64,000 bases of DNA, from the NCBI RefSeq assembly GCF_003002815.1, contig NZ_PVTF01000009.1, positions 481,809 to 545,808 on the forward strand, read 5' to 3'. Every line of letters begins with the position of its first letter. Positions within the stretch are counted from its first letter, which is position 1. Both the position numbers and the translations under genes were made by a program. Positions 38,383 to 49,246 of this stretch are shown piece after piece. The stretch is from Umezawaea tangerina. GTDB lineage: Bacteria > Actinomycetota > Actinomycetes > Mycobacteriales > Pseudonocardiaceae. The notes below the pieces were generated by a model, which saw nothing but the letters and a program-made list of their open reading frames with translations, was not told where the DNA came from and ran no database searches.

Positions 38383-39152
38383 GGGTTTCCTGTTCTGCCT
38401 CGTGGGCCGATCGGCCGGATGTCCACGGTGGAGGGCTGTGCGGCCACCGTGACGACGGAACCGTCGGGGATCTCCCGCCAGCGCTCGTCGGTGTCCCACG
38501 GTTCGGACGCGAGCGCGACCGAGTCGGGGGTGGAGCGGACCCACAGGGCGTGCGTCCACGTCGTGCCGACGAGCACGGTTCCGTTGGTGAGCAAGAGGTT
38601 GAGCCGCGAGCCGGGTGCGGTCGCGGCCACTTCGGACACGACGCCCGCCAGCACGGCGGTCGGGTGTCCACCGGCGGCGAGCCGCGTGCGGACCAGTGCC
38701 CACAGCAGCGCGGAGTCGGTGGGGGCGTCGAGCGTCAGCAACTCGGTCACCGGCAGCGCTTTCGCGAGGTCGGCGACGGAGTCGGGCCAGTCGGCGATCC
38801 GGCCGTTGTGGCTGAACAGCCACTGCCCGTCGGTGAAGGGCGCGCAGGCCGTCTCCACCAGGGGCATGCCGACCGTGGCGTTGCGGACGGCCGCCAGCAC
38901 GGCGCCGGACGTGCTCACGCGCGTCACGGCCTCCAGGTTGGCGTCCGACCAGATCGGCCCGGTCCGCCGGTAGCGGACCGCGGCCGAGCCGGGCGTGGGG
39001 TACCACCCGACGCCGAACCCGTCGACGTTGACCGAGCCCCCGCCCCGCATGTCCGCGGGCGCGTAGGACTGGTGCACCAACGAGTGCGGCTGGTCGTGGA
39101 CCAGCGACGCGACGGGCACGGCGGTGCCCAGGTAGCCCAGATGGCGGCACAT
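38379..39152 (-). CDS. egtC: Gamma-glutamyl-hercynylcysteine sulfoxide amidohydrolase EgtC
   Basis: A 257-residue class-II glutamine-amidotransferase-like (Ntn) enzyme. Cys2 after the initiator Met (MCRHLGYLG) is the catalytic nucleophile, and NVDGFGVGWY and FSHNGRI shape the active site. It removes the gamma-glutamyl group from the EgtB product. It starts one base after the egtB stop and overlaps egtD. Confidence 0.96.
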   Translation of the reverse strand: MCRHLGYLGTAVPVASLVHDQPHSLVHQSYAPADMRGGGSVNVDGFGVGWYPTPGSAAVRYRRTGPIWSDANLEAVTRVSTSGAVLAAVRNATVGMPLVETACAPFTDGQWLFSHNGRIADWPDSVADLAKALPVTELLTLDAPTDSALLWALVRTRLAAGGHPTAVLAGVVSEVAATAPGSRLNLLLTNGTVLVGTTWTHALWVRSTPDSVALASEPWDTDERWREIPDGSVVTVAAQPSTVDIRPIGPRGRTGNP

Positions 39153-39153
39153 G

Positions 39154-40482
39154 TCAGCTCAGCTCGGCCGCCTCCGCGTCGCGGGCACATCGGAAGCCGG
39201 CGAAGATCTGCCGTCGGATCGGGTAGTCCCAGTTGCGGAACGTCGACCGCACCGCGGCCGGGTCCGCGCCGAACGAGCCGCCGCGCAGCACCTTGTACTC
39301 GGGGCCGAAGAACACCTGCGAGTACTCGGCGTACGGGAACACCTCGAACCCGGTGTAGCCGTGGAAGTCCGAGCTCGTCCACTCCCACACGTCACCGATG
39401 AGCTGGTGCACGCCCAACGCCGACGCCCCCGCCGGGTAGGCGCCGACGGGTGCGGGCTGGAGGTGCCGCTGGCCGAGGTTGGCGTGCAGCTCGGTCGGCT
39501 CCTCGTCGCCCCACGGGTACCGGCGCGACCGGCCGGTCGCCGGGTCGAACCTGGCCGCCTTCTCCCACTCGACCTCGGTCGGCAGGCGCTTGCCCGCCCA
39601 CTTCGCGTAGGCCTCGGCCTCGTGGAAGCTCACGTGCACCACGGGTTCGTCCGGCACCACCGGCGCGACGACGCCGAACCGGTCGCGGTACCACTCGGCG
39701 CCGACGCGTTCCCAGAACCGGGGCGCGACCAGCTTCGCCTGCTGGACGTGGGCCCACCCGGCCTCGCTCCACCAGCGCTCGTCGGTGTACCCGCCGGCGT
39801 CGATGAACGCCGCGTACCGGGCGTTGGTGACCGGTGCGGTGTCGATGAAGAACGGGTCAGTGCGCGCCTGGTGCGCGGGCCGTTCGTTGTCCAGCGCCCA
39901 CGCCTCCGTGGACGTGCCCATGGTGAAGTACCCGCCCGGTACCAGGACCTCGGACACCGGCAGCGGTGAACCGGGGGGCGGCGGTGGCGCGTCGAGCACG
40001 GGCGCGCCGACGCGGAGCTGGTGCGTGGCGAGCATCGTCTCGTCGTGCTGCTGCTCGTGCTGCACGATCATGCCGAACGCGAACCCGCCGTCGAGCAGCC
40101 TGCGCCCCTCGAACCTCGTGGTCTCCAGCACGTCGAACACCTTGTCGCGCACCTCGGCCACGTACCGGCGGGCCTCGGCCGGGCCGAGCAGCGGCAGCTC
40201 GGGGCGGGAGGAGCGGGAGTGCTTGAACGCGTCGTAGAGCTCGTCGATGTCGCTGCGGACCGGCTCGCGCCCGCCCACGTCGCGCACCAGCCAGAGCTCC
40301 TCCTGGTTGCCGATGTGCGCGAAGTCCCACACCAGCGGCGACATCAGCTTCGAGTGCTGGCGCACGAGGTCGTGCTCGTCCACGGCGTCGGTCAGCGCCG
40401 CGCTGCGGGCGCGGGAACGCGTCAGCTGGGCGGCCACGTGGTCGCGCAGGCGGTCGGTACCGAGATCGTCGATGCTGGTCAT
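39154..40482 (-). CDS. egtB: Hercynine oxygenase EgtB
   Basis: A 442-residue iron enzyme that joins gamma-glutamylcysteine and hercynine through a sulfoxide C-S bond. The N-terminal DinB-like part has the three-His iron site: His in DFAHIGNQEELW and the HEQQHDE pair (HxxxH). The C-terminal part is an FGE-sulfatase domain (LPTEVEWEKAARF; IGDVWEWTSSDF; GGSFGADP). The ATG at 40482 overlaps the egtA stop. Confidence 0.97.
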   Translation of the reverse strand: MTSIDDLGTDRLRDHVAAQLTRSRARSAALTDAVDEHDLVRQHSKLMSPLVWDFAHIGNQEELWLVRDVGGREPVRSDIDELYDAFKHSRSSRPELPLLGPAEARRYVAEVRDKVFDVLETTRFEGRRLLDGGFAFGMIVQHEQQHDETMLATHQLRVGAPVLDAPPPPPGSPLPVSEVLVPGGYFTMGTSTEAWALDNERPAHQARTDPFFIDTAPVTNARYAAFIDAGGYTDERWWSEAGWAHVQQAKLVAPRFWERVGAEWYRDRFGVVAPVVPDEPVVHVSFHEAEAYAKWAGKRLPTEVEWEKAARFDPATGRSRRYPWGDEEPTELHANLGQRHLQPAPVGAYPAGASALGVHQLIGDVWEWTSSDFHGYTGFEVFPYAEYSQVFFGPEYKVLRGGSFGADPAAVRSTFRNWDYPIRRQIFAGFRCARDAEAAELS

Positions 40483-41723
40483 GGCGTGACTCCTCCGGAC
40501 TTCTCGGCGAGCATGCGGTGCAGTTCCTCGGCCACGGCGGCGTTCTGGCTGATCGACAGGTCCGTGCGCTCCAGCGCGCGGCAGCCGATCTCGACGACCT
40601 CCCGCGCGACCCGCGCGATGGTCGGGTCGGCCAGCCCGTACCGGGCCGCGGTGAGCCAGCGGCCGACGGCGGGCGCGGTGGCGGCCAGCACCTCGTCCAC
40701 GACCGACTGGTCGCTGAACAGGGCCGCCATCAGCACGACCGGCTCGATCCACCGCCCGTCCGGCGGGGTGTCGAGGTAGCGGACCTCCAGGTACCCGCGC
40801 GGCCGGACCGGCGGGAACATCAGCGACAGGTGGTAGTCCAGGTCGTCGCTGGTGGGCACCCGGTCGCCCAGGGCTCCGTCGACCCACTCGGCGAAGGTCA
40901 GCGGCCGCGGCGGCACCCAGTTCGGGCCGGGTCCGCGGACCGCGATCACCGGCGTGCCCACCACCCGGCGCGCCCACTCGCCCGCCGGGTCGTCGCAGAC
41001 CGCCGCGGCGGGCCGGGTGCGGACCGGGTCCGTGCCGTACAGGGCCCTCATCCGCGCCGACGCCCACTCCGGACGACGGCCGCCCACGCCCGGCGAGTTC
41101 GCGAACAGCGCGTTGAGCACGGGGCCGAGCGCGTGCACGGCCGCCCACCGGGCGTTGAGGTGTTCGCGCAGCCCGAAGTCCAGGCACACCTGGAGGCCCG
41201 CGGTGCTGCACATCATCGTGATGCCCTCGGGGCCGATCGGCTCGAAGGCGTGTTCCATCGCCGCGTACCTGGGCACGCGCAGCATCCGGGTGGGTGGGCG
41301 GAACGGGTCCGCTCCCCGGTCGCCGAGCACGAGGTCGGAGGCGCCGAGGAGGCGTCGGAGCTCGGTGACGTCCTCCCCCACGGTCTTCAGCAGCTCCGTC
41401 AGGGAGGCGCGGGGTGGGGTGGAGATCTCGACCTGGCCACCGGGTTCGACGGTCAGCGGGGTGCCGCTGGGCAGCGGCCGCTGGGGGCTGTCCGGAACGA
41501 GGGTGGGAGGCGCGTGGCGCCCGAGCGCGGCCGCGAGGCTGGTCGCGTCGAGCCGCCGGGTCGGGTCCTGTCGGTGGTGGACGGTCCATTCGATTTCGAC
41601 GCCGAACAGGCGCGGCGGCCCGTGCTTGAAGCAGACGGAGGCCACGTAGGCCTCCGCCTCGGCACGGTCCCGGAACACCTGGGGGCCGGGCCCCTCGGCC
41701 GAGACGTTACGCACAGCAGTCAA
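40479..41723 (-). CDS. egtA: Glutamate-cysteine ligase EgtA
   Basis: A 414-residue GCS2-type ligase that makes gamma-glutamylcysteine for ergothioneine. FGVEIEWTVHH, GQVEISTPP and GYLEVRYLDTPPD are the active-site segments of the actinobacterial EgtA group. TTG at 41723 is favoured because GGGGAG lies 8 nt upstream; GTG at 41714 is an alternative three codons in. It is the first gene of the operon and divergent from arsR. Confidence 0.94.
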   Translation of the reverse strand: MTAVRNVSAEGPGPQVFRDRAEAEAYVASVCFKHGPPRLFGVEIEWTVHHRQDPTRRLDATSLAAALGRHAPPTLVPDSPQRPLPSGTPLTVEPGGQVEISTPPRASLTELLKTVGEDVTELRRLLGASDLVLGDRGADPFRPPTRMLRVPRYAAMEHAFEPIGPEGITMMCSTAGLQVCLDFGLREHLNARWAAVHALGPVLNALFANSPGVGGRRPEWASARMRALYGTDPVRTRPAAAVCDDPAGEWARRVVGTPVIAVRGPGPNWVPPRPLTFAEWVDGALGDRVPTSDDLDYHLSLMFPPVRPRGYLEVRYLDTPPDGRWIEPVVLMAALFSDQSVVDEVLAATAPAVGRWLTAARYGLADPTIARVAREVVEIGCRALERTDLSISQNAAVAEELHRMLAEKSGGVTP

Positions 41724-41850
41724 TTCCGGTACTCCCCGTGATCTTTCGTCGCGATTCGACGCTACACGTGGGCACCGACAGTCGCACGTGACGAAGTTGG
41801 CGATCTCCTTACGGATCAGGGACAACCGGACATCCGACACCCGCTTCCGC

Positions 41851-41878
41851 TTGACATATACCCATATGGGTATATGTT
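41851..41878 (+). promoter_or_regulatory. Palindromic promoter/operator of the ArsR operon
   Basis: TTGACA (41851-41856) and TATGTT (41873-41878) form a promoter with a 16-bp spacer. Bases 41854-41877 are a perfect 24-bp palindrome with half-site ACATATACCCAT, unusually A/T-rich for this genome. It overlaps both promoter elements. The start ATG at 41886 lies only 8 bp past the -10, so the mRNA is probably leaderless. Confidence 0.82.
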
Positions 41879-41885
41879 TTCCGCC

Positions 41886-42227
41886 ATGGCACGAGCGGCG
41901 ACGACGACGGACGCGTTCAACGCGGTGGCGGAACCCCGACGAAGGCAGATACTCGACGTGCTGGCGGGTGGCGAACGGCCCGTGAACGACCTCGTCGACC
42001 TGCTGGACCTGGCCCAGCCGCTGGTGTCCAAGCACCTGCGGGTGCTCCGCGAGGTGGGGCTGGTCGACGTGCGCGACGCCGGACGGCAGCGCGTCTACCG
42101 CCTCAACGCGGTCCCGCTCAAGGCCGTCCACGACTGGGTCAAGGGCTACGCGCAGGCGTGGGAGGAGCGCTTCTCCGCGCTCGACGACGTGCTGGAAGAA
42201 CTCAAAGCAGAGGAGAACGGGACATGA
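41886..42227 (+). CDS. ArsR-family transcriptional regulator
   Basis: A 113-residue winged-helix repressor (DAFNAVAEPRRRQILDVL; VNDLVDLLDLAQPLVSKHLRVL). It has no CxC or similar metal-binding cysteines, so it probably belongs to the non-metal ArsR proteins that pair with SRPBCC genes. ATG at 41886 is preferred to 41874, which lies inside the palindrome. No RBS is present, in line with leaderless translation. Its stop overlaps the SRPBCC start (ATGA). Confidence 0.9.
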   Translation: MARAATTTDAFNAVAEPRRRQILDVLAGGERPVNDLVDLLDLAQPLVSKHLRVLREVGLVDVRDAGRQRVYRLNAVPLKAVHDWVKGYAQAWEERFSALDDVLEELKAEENGT

Positions 42228-42718
42228 CGGACACGACGGTCGGCAGCGCGGTGGTCACCCTCCCCGCCGACACGCAGATCCTGATCACGCGCGAGTTCAA
42301 CGCGCCGAGGCACCTGGTGTACCGGGCGTGGACCGAGCCCGAGCTGATCAGGCGCTGGTGGCCCGGCGGCCACGGCGAGATGACCGTCGCCGAGGTCGAC
42401 CTGCGCGTGGGCGGGAGATGGTGCTACGCGCTGGTCACCCCCGAGGGCTTCGAGGTCGGCTTCCACGGCGAGTACCTGGAGCTGGTGCCGGACGAGCTGA
42501 TCGTGTGCACCGAGGCCTACGAGGGCATCCCCGACCCGGACGGGAACGCGGCGACGACCACGCACACGTTCACCGACGAGGGCGGCCGCACGACTCTGAC
42601 CCTGCTGGTGGAGCACAAGACGAAGGAGGGGCGCGACATGCACGTCGAGTCCGGCATGGAGGACGGCATGCAGAAGGGCCTCGACCTGCTGGAGGAGATC
42701 GCCGTCTCGCTGCGCTGA
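42224..42718 (+). CDS. SRPBCC (AHSA1-like) domain protein
   Basis: A 164-residue START/AHSA1-fold protein. ITREFNAPRHLVYRAWTEPELIRRWWPG is the family opening, and the C-terminal helix HVESGMEDGMQKGLDLLEEI closes the cavity. Such proteins bind hydrophobic ligands and are often encoded with ArsR regulators. AGGAG lies ~9 nt upstream of the ATG. The ligand is unknown; the ArsR protein probably senses the same compound. Confidence 0.9.
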   Translation: MTDTTVGSAVVTLPADTQILITREFNAPRHLVYRAWTEPELIRRWWPGGHGEMTVAEVDLRVGGRWCYALVTPEGFEVGFHGEYLELVPDELIVCTEAYEGIPDPDGNAATTTHTFTDEGGRTTLTLLVEHKTKEGRDMHVESGMEDGMQKGLDLLEEIAVSLR

Positions 42719-44947
<2,229 letters not shown>

Positions 44948-44958
44948 CCGGCTGACCC

Positions 44959-44995
44959 GTGCGCCCTCCCCCGATTCGCCAGGGGGAGGGCGCAC
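44959..44995. terminator. Bidirectional terminator
   Basis: GTGCGCCCTCCCCC (44959-44972) pairs perfectly with its complement at 44982-44995. It lies between two convergent genes with only 50 bp separating the stops, so it can end transcription from both sides. Confidence 0.85.
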
Positions 44996-44997
44996 CT

Positions 44998-45561
44998 TCA
45001 GGTCCGGCAGCCGCGCAGGGCGTACCCGACCAGGCCGATCCCGCCGAGCACGCAGGCGGTGACCAACGCCGGTGTGCTGCCGACGGGCTGGGCGGGCCAC
45101 GTCAGCACCAGCAGCAGCACCGGGTCGTCGACCGGCGGCACCGCGGCGACTCCCCCGGCCCAAGCCACCGGCAGCGTCCACGCGAGCTGCCGTCCGAACA
45201 GGATCGCGGCCAGCGCGGTCAGGCCCGCGAAGCCCACGGCGGCCCGCAGCACGATCTCCAGAGGCACCGTCGTCGCCAGTGCCAACGCCGCCGCGGGCAC
45301 CACCGTCACCGCGACGAGGTGGGCGGCCCGGCGGGGCGGCCACGACACCGCCGCCGTCCGCTCCAGCTCCGGGTCGGCGCCGCCCAGCCCGTAGCCCACG
45401 ATGGCGAGTCCGAGCCCCATGGCCAGCACCACGGCCGCCACCTCCAGCTGCTGGTTGGGCGCCACGGCTCCGATCCTGGCGACCAGCAGCACCGCCACCA
45501 CCGCGCCCGGCAGCGCGAACGGCACCTGCCGCGACCTCAGGTACAGCGCGAGCGCCCTCAC
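44998..45561 (-). CDS. Small membrane protein of the ECF-ABC operon
   Basis: A 187-residue membrane protein with about six hydrophobic helices and no known motif. The GTG start at 45561 overlaps the stop of the large membrane protein (GTGA), so it is the last gene of the five-gene operon. It probably forms part of the membrane channel of the ABC exporter or stabilises it. Confidence 0.72.
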   Translation of the reverse strand: MRALALYLRSRQVPFALPGAVVAVLLVARIGAVAPNQQLEVAAVVLAMGLGLAIVGYGLGGADPELERTAAVSWPPRRAAHLVAVTVVPAAALALATTVPLEIVLRAAVGFAGLTALAAILFGRQLAWTLPVAWAGGVAAVPPVDDPVLLLVLTWPAQPVGSTPALVTACVLGGIGLVGYALRGCRT

Positions 45562-46859
45562 GGCCGGTTGCCCTGAATGGTGCAGGCCAGGCCCACAGCG
45601 CGGGTCGCCAGAACCCGCTGGAGCTGCTCCGCCGGGGGCAGAGACCGCAACCGCTCCCAGAGGACCATGCGTTCGGCCTCCAGCTGGGGCGACAGCTCGC
45701 CGCCGGGCAGCGGGTAGGAGCCCCACAGCCACGCCGCGGCCATCGACCGGTCATCGAAGCCCTCGTGCCCGCACGGACGCGTGCCCGCGCCTTCCAGCAC
45801 CCGGCCCACCAGCGCGTCGCCCTGGGCGATCCACCCGGTTCCGGCCTGGTGGTACCCGCCGCTGAACCACACCTCGGAGGTGGGCTGCGGGCCCGGTCGC
45901 GCGGGGCGCACCTCGTGGACGGACGTCGGCGGGTCGGGCAGCCTCGCCAACAACTCCAACGCGCGTCGAGCGGGTCCGGTCAACTCGGCCAGGCCGTGCT
46001 CGTGCACCTTCTGCACGCAGACCACCGGGCCCCCGTCGGTGGTGCAGATCTCGGCCACCGCCGCCGGGTCGACCCGCAGCCCCGCCTTCGGCGCGGCCGA
46101 CAGGAACGGGACCGCGACCACCAACCCGACCAGCGCGGGCACGACCGCCAGGACCGCGCCGCGATGACGAGCCCCGACGGCCAGCACCAGTCCGGCCACC
46201 GCCAAGCCGACGAACCACGCGGCCTGGCCGAGGGTGGCGGAGCCGTCGACCGTCGTGACCTCGTCGAGGTAGGAGCTCAGGTTGGGCGCGAGCAGGGCGG
46301 TCCAGTTGAGTCCCCCGCCCCTCCTGAGCTGCACGGGCAGCACCAGCACCAGGAAGCTCGCCACCGTGAGCAGGGGCGGTGTGTAGGTCGACGGCAGCAG
46401 CCGCCCGATCCCCAGCCCCAGCCACCCCGCCGCCACCAACGACACCACGCCCACGACGGAGATCGGCACCCAACCGAGGTGGCTGTACGAGGGCGACATC
46501 ACCACCGCGCCCGCCCCGAAGATCAGCAGGTAGCCAAGGCCCAGGCAGAGCCCGAGCGCTGTCGCCGCGGGCATCATCCGCGAACGAACCGAACGCGGGG
46601 TCGTCAGCAGCAGCTCCTCCATCCGCGTACGCCGGTCGCGCCGGGCGATCCACGCCCCCGCGCCCAGCGCCAACGGCCACAGCAGCAGCAGGACGACCCG
46701 CTGGAAGGCCGCCAGCATCGTCCACTGCACGCTCCACAGGTCGCCCGATTCGGTGAAGTAGAGCGTGTACAGGCCCGCGATGCCGACGAACGCGACCAGC
46801 GCGCCCGACGTCGCCGCGGCGGACCGGCGCAGCTCGATCCGCAGGATCCGGCCGTTCAC
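45558..46859 (-). CDS. ABC exporter membrane subunit (large)
   Basis: A 433-residue membrane protein. An N-terminal ABC-2-type block of about six helices (~14-245) begins MNGRILRIELRRSAAATSGAL. It is followed by a ~170-residue hydrophilic domain (~260-433) with conserved-looking Cys (EICTTDGGPVVC; TRPCGHEGF; LACTIQG), which would lie outside the membrane and may form disulfides. GTG at 46859 overlaps the ATPase stop. Substrate is unknown. Confidence 0.8.
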   Translation of the reverse strand: MNGRILRIELRRSAAATSGALVAFVGIAGLYTLYFTESGDLWSVQWTMLAAFQRVVLLLLWPLALGAGAWIARRDRRTRMEELLLTTPRSVRSRMMPAATALGLCLGLGYLLIFGAGAVVMSPSYSHLGWVPISVVGVVSLVAAGWLGLGIGRLLPSTYTPPLLTVASFLVLVLPVQLRRGGGLNWTALLAPNLSSYLDEVTTVDGSATLGQAAWFVGLAVAGLVLAVGARHRGAVLAVVPALVGLVVAVPFLSAAPKAGLRVDPAAVAEICTTDGGPVVCVQKVHEHGLAELTGPARRALELLARLPDPPTSVHEVRPARPGPQPTSEVWFSGGYHQAGTGWIAQGDALVGRVLEGAGTRPCGHEGFDDRSMAAAWLWGSYPLPGGELSPQLEAERMVLWERLRSLPPAEQLQRVLATRAVGLACTIQGNRP

Positions 46860-47674
46860 CGGGCCGCCCCCGCCAGCAGCGCGGAGTACCCGCGTTCGAT
46901 CGGGCTGTCGCCGATGTCGCCCTCGCCGCCCGCCGCGACCACCTCGTCCGGCGTGCCCTGGAACACCGACTTCCCCTCGGTCATCAGCACCACCCGCGTG
47001 CAGGCCGCCGACACGTCCTCGACCAGGTGCGTCGAGACCAGCACGCACGACCGCTCACCCAGCTCCCGCAGCAGCGTGCGGAACTCCAGCCGCTGCGCGG
47101 GATCCAGGCCGACGGTCGGCTCGTCGAGCAGCAGCAGGTCGGGCTCGTTGACCACGGCCTGCGCGATGCCCGCGCGGCGCAGCATCCCGCCGGACAGCGT
47201 CTTCATCCGGTCCTCGGCCCGGTCCGCCAGCCCGACCCGTTCGATCGCCCGCTGCACCTCTCCCGCGACGTCGCGCTTGTCGACCTCCTTGAGCCAGGCC
47301 ATGTACTCGACGAACTCGCGCACGGTGAACTTCGGGTAGTAGCCGAACTCCTGCGGCAGGTAGCCGATGCGACGGCGCAGCGCCCGCAGATCCGGCTTGC
47401 CGGACACCGGGCTGCCCAGCAGCTCCAGCGTCCCGCCCGCCGGGCTCAGGATCGTCGCCAACGTGCGGATCAGCGTCGTCTTGCCCGCCCCGTTGGGGCC
47501 GAGCAGGCCGTGCACCCCCTTGCCGAGGCGCAGGTCGAGCCCGTCGACCGCCATCCTCCTGCCCACCCGCGAACGCAGGCCGTGCGCCTCGACCTCCCAC
47601 GCGTGCAGCGTCGGCGTCAGCTCGGTCGGATCGACCGCCCGGACCACAGTGCCCTCCCTCGTTCGGATCTCCAC
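46856..47674 (-). CDS. ABC exporter ATP-binding protein
   Basis: A 272-residue ATPase. Walker A is GPNGAGKTT, Q-loop GYLPQEFGYY, signature LSGGMLRRAGIAQA, Walker B LLLLDEPTVGLD and switch His STHLVED. The N-terminal ~35 residues precede the core. GTG at 47674 follows the previous stop by one base. GYLPQEFGYYPKFT is typical of the drug- or lantibiotic-type exporter ATPases. Confidence 0.93.
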   Translation of the reverse strand: MEIRTREGTVVRAVDPTELTPTLHAWEVEAHGLRSRVGRRMAVDGLDLRLGKGVHGLLGPNGAGKTTLIRTLATILSPAGGTLELLGSPVSGKPDLRALRRRIGYLPQEFGYYPKFTVREFVEYMAWLKEVDKRDVAGEVQRAIERVGLADRAEDRMKTLSGGMLRRAGIAQAVVNEPDLLLLDEPTVGLDPAQRLEFRTLLRELGERSCVLVSTHLVEDVSAACTRVVLMTEGKSVFQGTPDEVVAAGGEGDIGDSPIERGYSALLAGAAR

Positions 47675-47675
47675 G

Positions 47676-48491
47676 TCAGTACCTGCTTCCCGGCGCGGCG
47701 AACGACTTCGCCCGCGCCACCACGACCACCACCGCACCCACCACGACCAGCGCCCACCAGGGCAGTGCCGCCTGCCGCAGCAACGACGGACTCACCTCGT
47801 CCGGCAACGAGGGCGCGACGACGAACACCGTCCACACCAGACCCAGCGCCAGCGCGGCCCTCCCCACGCCCACCACCGTGCCGAGCGCGAGCGCGCCGAC
47901 GGTGAAAGCCAGGCAGGGCAACAACCACAGCGCGGGCGCGAGGCCCGTGAAGGCACCCGCCACGGCGAGCACCGGGATCACCGCCACCAGCACGACCGTC
48001 GTGCGGCGCAACACCGTCCGCAGCCCCGCGGCGGGCGTCGCCGCCGTCAGCTCGTGCAACGGGTCGAACCGCCTGGACCACGCGGCCGCCACCCCGAACA
48101 GCGGCACGACCGGCGCCAGCAGCAACATCAGCGGCGACTGCCCGACAGGTACCGCCAGGTCGATCGCGAACGCCACCAGTGCGACCAGCACCCCCGTCAG
48201 CACCCACGGGCCCATCGTCGGCGGCGCCCACGTCCGCGCCCAGCGCACCCAGGCGGGTCTCGTCGGCGCGGGGCGTTCGGGCTCGGCGGCCTCCACCTCG
48301 GTCCACACCCGGCCCAGCACCAGGTCCAGCGCCGGTTCCCGCACCCGCACGACGTCGGCGAGCCGCAGTCGGCAGTCCCGGCAGTTCTCCAGGTGCGCCT
48401 CCACCGCCCACTCGGTCTCGGCGGGCAGCGCCGGTGCTCCCGCGAGGTAGGCCGCGAGCAGTGCGGGTCCCACGTGCTTCCCGGCGGTCAT
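47676..48491 (-). CDS. zf-HC2 (anti-sigma-like) membrane protein
   Basis: A 271-residue protein. The N-terminal zinc-finger anti-sigma domain is seen as EAHLENCRDC (HxxxCxxC, ~32-41). Membrane helices follow (about six, ~95-265). Its ATG overlaps the sigma factor stop, the usual position of an anti-sigma gene. It should hold the sigma factor inactive at the membrane until a signal arrives, but the number of helices is unusually high for an anti-sigma factor, so it may also be part of the exporter. Confidence 0.85.
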   Translation of the reverse strand: MTAGKHVGPALLAAYLAGAPALPAETEWAVEAHLENCRDCRLRLADVVRVREPALDLVLGRVWTEVEAAEPERPAPTRPAWVRWARTWAPPTMGPWVLTGVLVALVAFAIDLAVPVGQSPLMLLLAPVVPLFGVAAAWSRRFDPLHELTAATPAAGLRTVLRRTTVVLVAVIPVLAVAGAFTGLAPALWLLPCLAFTVGALALGTVVGVGRAALALGLVWTVFVVAPSLPDEVSPSLLRQAALPWWALVVVGAVVVVVARAKSFAAPGSRY

Positions 48492-49021
48492 GACATCGCC
48501 TCCCGAATAGTCAGCCTGGCGCGCCGGGCCCTGGTCTTCACGGTTCCCTCGGGGATCCCCAGCAGGTCCGAGGTCTCCCGGACGGTCAGCCCGTCCAGGA
48601 CCATCGCCTGCAGCACCTGCCGCAGCTCGGGTGCCAGCGCGCCGAGCGCCGACCCGACGTCCCCCGACAACGTCCACTCCAGGACGGCGTCCTCGGCCGC
48701 CGGGGCGGTCGCGGCCGTCTCCGCGGCGGCCTCCACCACGTCCCGGTGCCGGCCTTCCCGGCGGAACGCGTCGACCAGCCGCCGTGCGGCCACCCGCCAC
48801 AACCAGCCGAGCACGCTGTCCACCGCGGCCCCGTCGGCGAACGACCCCGCCGCCCGCCACACCGCCACGTAGGTGTCCTGCACGACCTCGGCCACCAGCT
48901 GCTCGTCGGCGCACCGCTTGCGCAGCCGCACCGCCAACCAGGGCGCCGTCTGCCGGTAGAACTCGGCGAACGCCTCCCGGTCCCCGGCCGCGGCACGGCG
49001 CAGCAGCACGCGCTCGTCCAT
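48488..49021 (-). CDS. ECF-type RNA polymerase sigma factor
   Basis: A 177-residue sigma factor: region 2 at ~10-75 (DREAFAEFYRQTAPWLAVRL; VAEVVQDTYVAVWRA; VLGWLWRVAARRLVDAFRR) and region 4 at ~115-172 (LTVRETSDLLGIPEGTVKTRARRA). ATG at 49021 is favoured over 49051 since GGAGG lies between them. Upstream on the minus strand, GTAACC, 15 bases and CGTGCG resemble an ECF-type promoter, suggesting autoregulation. It heads the operon with its anti-sigma and ABC exporter genes. Confidence 0.92.
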   Translation of the reverse strand: MDERVLLRRAAAGDREAFAEFYRQTAPWLAVRLRKRCADEQLVAEVVQDTYVAVWRAAGSFADGAAVDSVLGWLWRVAARRLVDAFRREGRHRDVVEAAAETAATAPAAEDAVLEWTLSGDVGSALGALAPELRQVLQAMVLDGLTVRETSDLLGIPEGTVKTRARRARLTIREAMS

Positions 49022-49139
49022 CCCGCTCGATCCCTCCGGCATGTGACTGGGTCGTCGGGGAGGCGGCTGGCGGTTCTCGACTCTCCGGTGAGCTGGGTCA
49101 CATTCTGGCCGCCCGCACGTCTTACACCCGATCAGGTTA

Positions 49140-49192
49140 CGTGCCTCCGGCACGCACTTCGGGTAAAGTCTCCCATACGTGCCAGCGGCACG
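49140..49192. promoter_or_regulatory. Two CGTGCC-N3-GGCACG inverted repeats
   Basis: Identical 6-bp arms with 3-nt spacers occur at 49140-49154 (spacer TCC) and 49178-49192 (spacer AGC), 38 bp apart. They lie upstream of the ECF sigma gene on one strand and upstream of a well-formed but geneless RBS/ATG (49206-49222) on the other. They are probably operators; the binding protein may be the nearby XRE-cupin regulator. Confidence 0.6.
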
Positions 49193-49246
49193 CAATCGAT
49201 CCGACGAAGGAGCCCGACCATGTCGATGTCCCCCACGTACCGGCCG

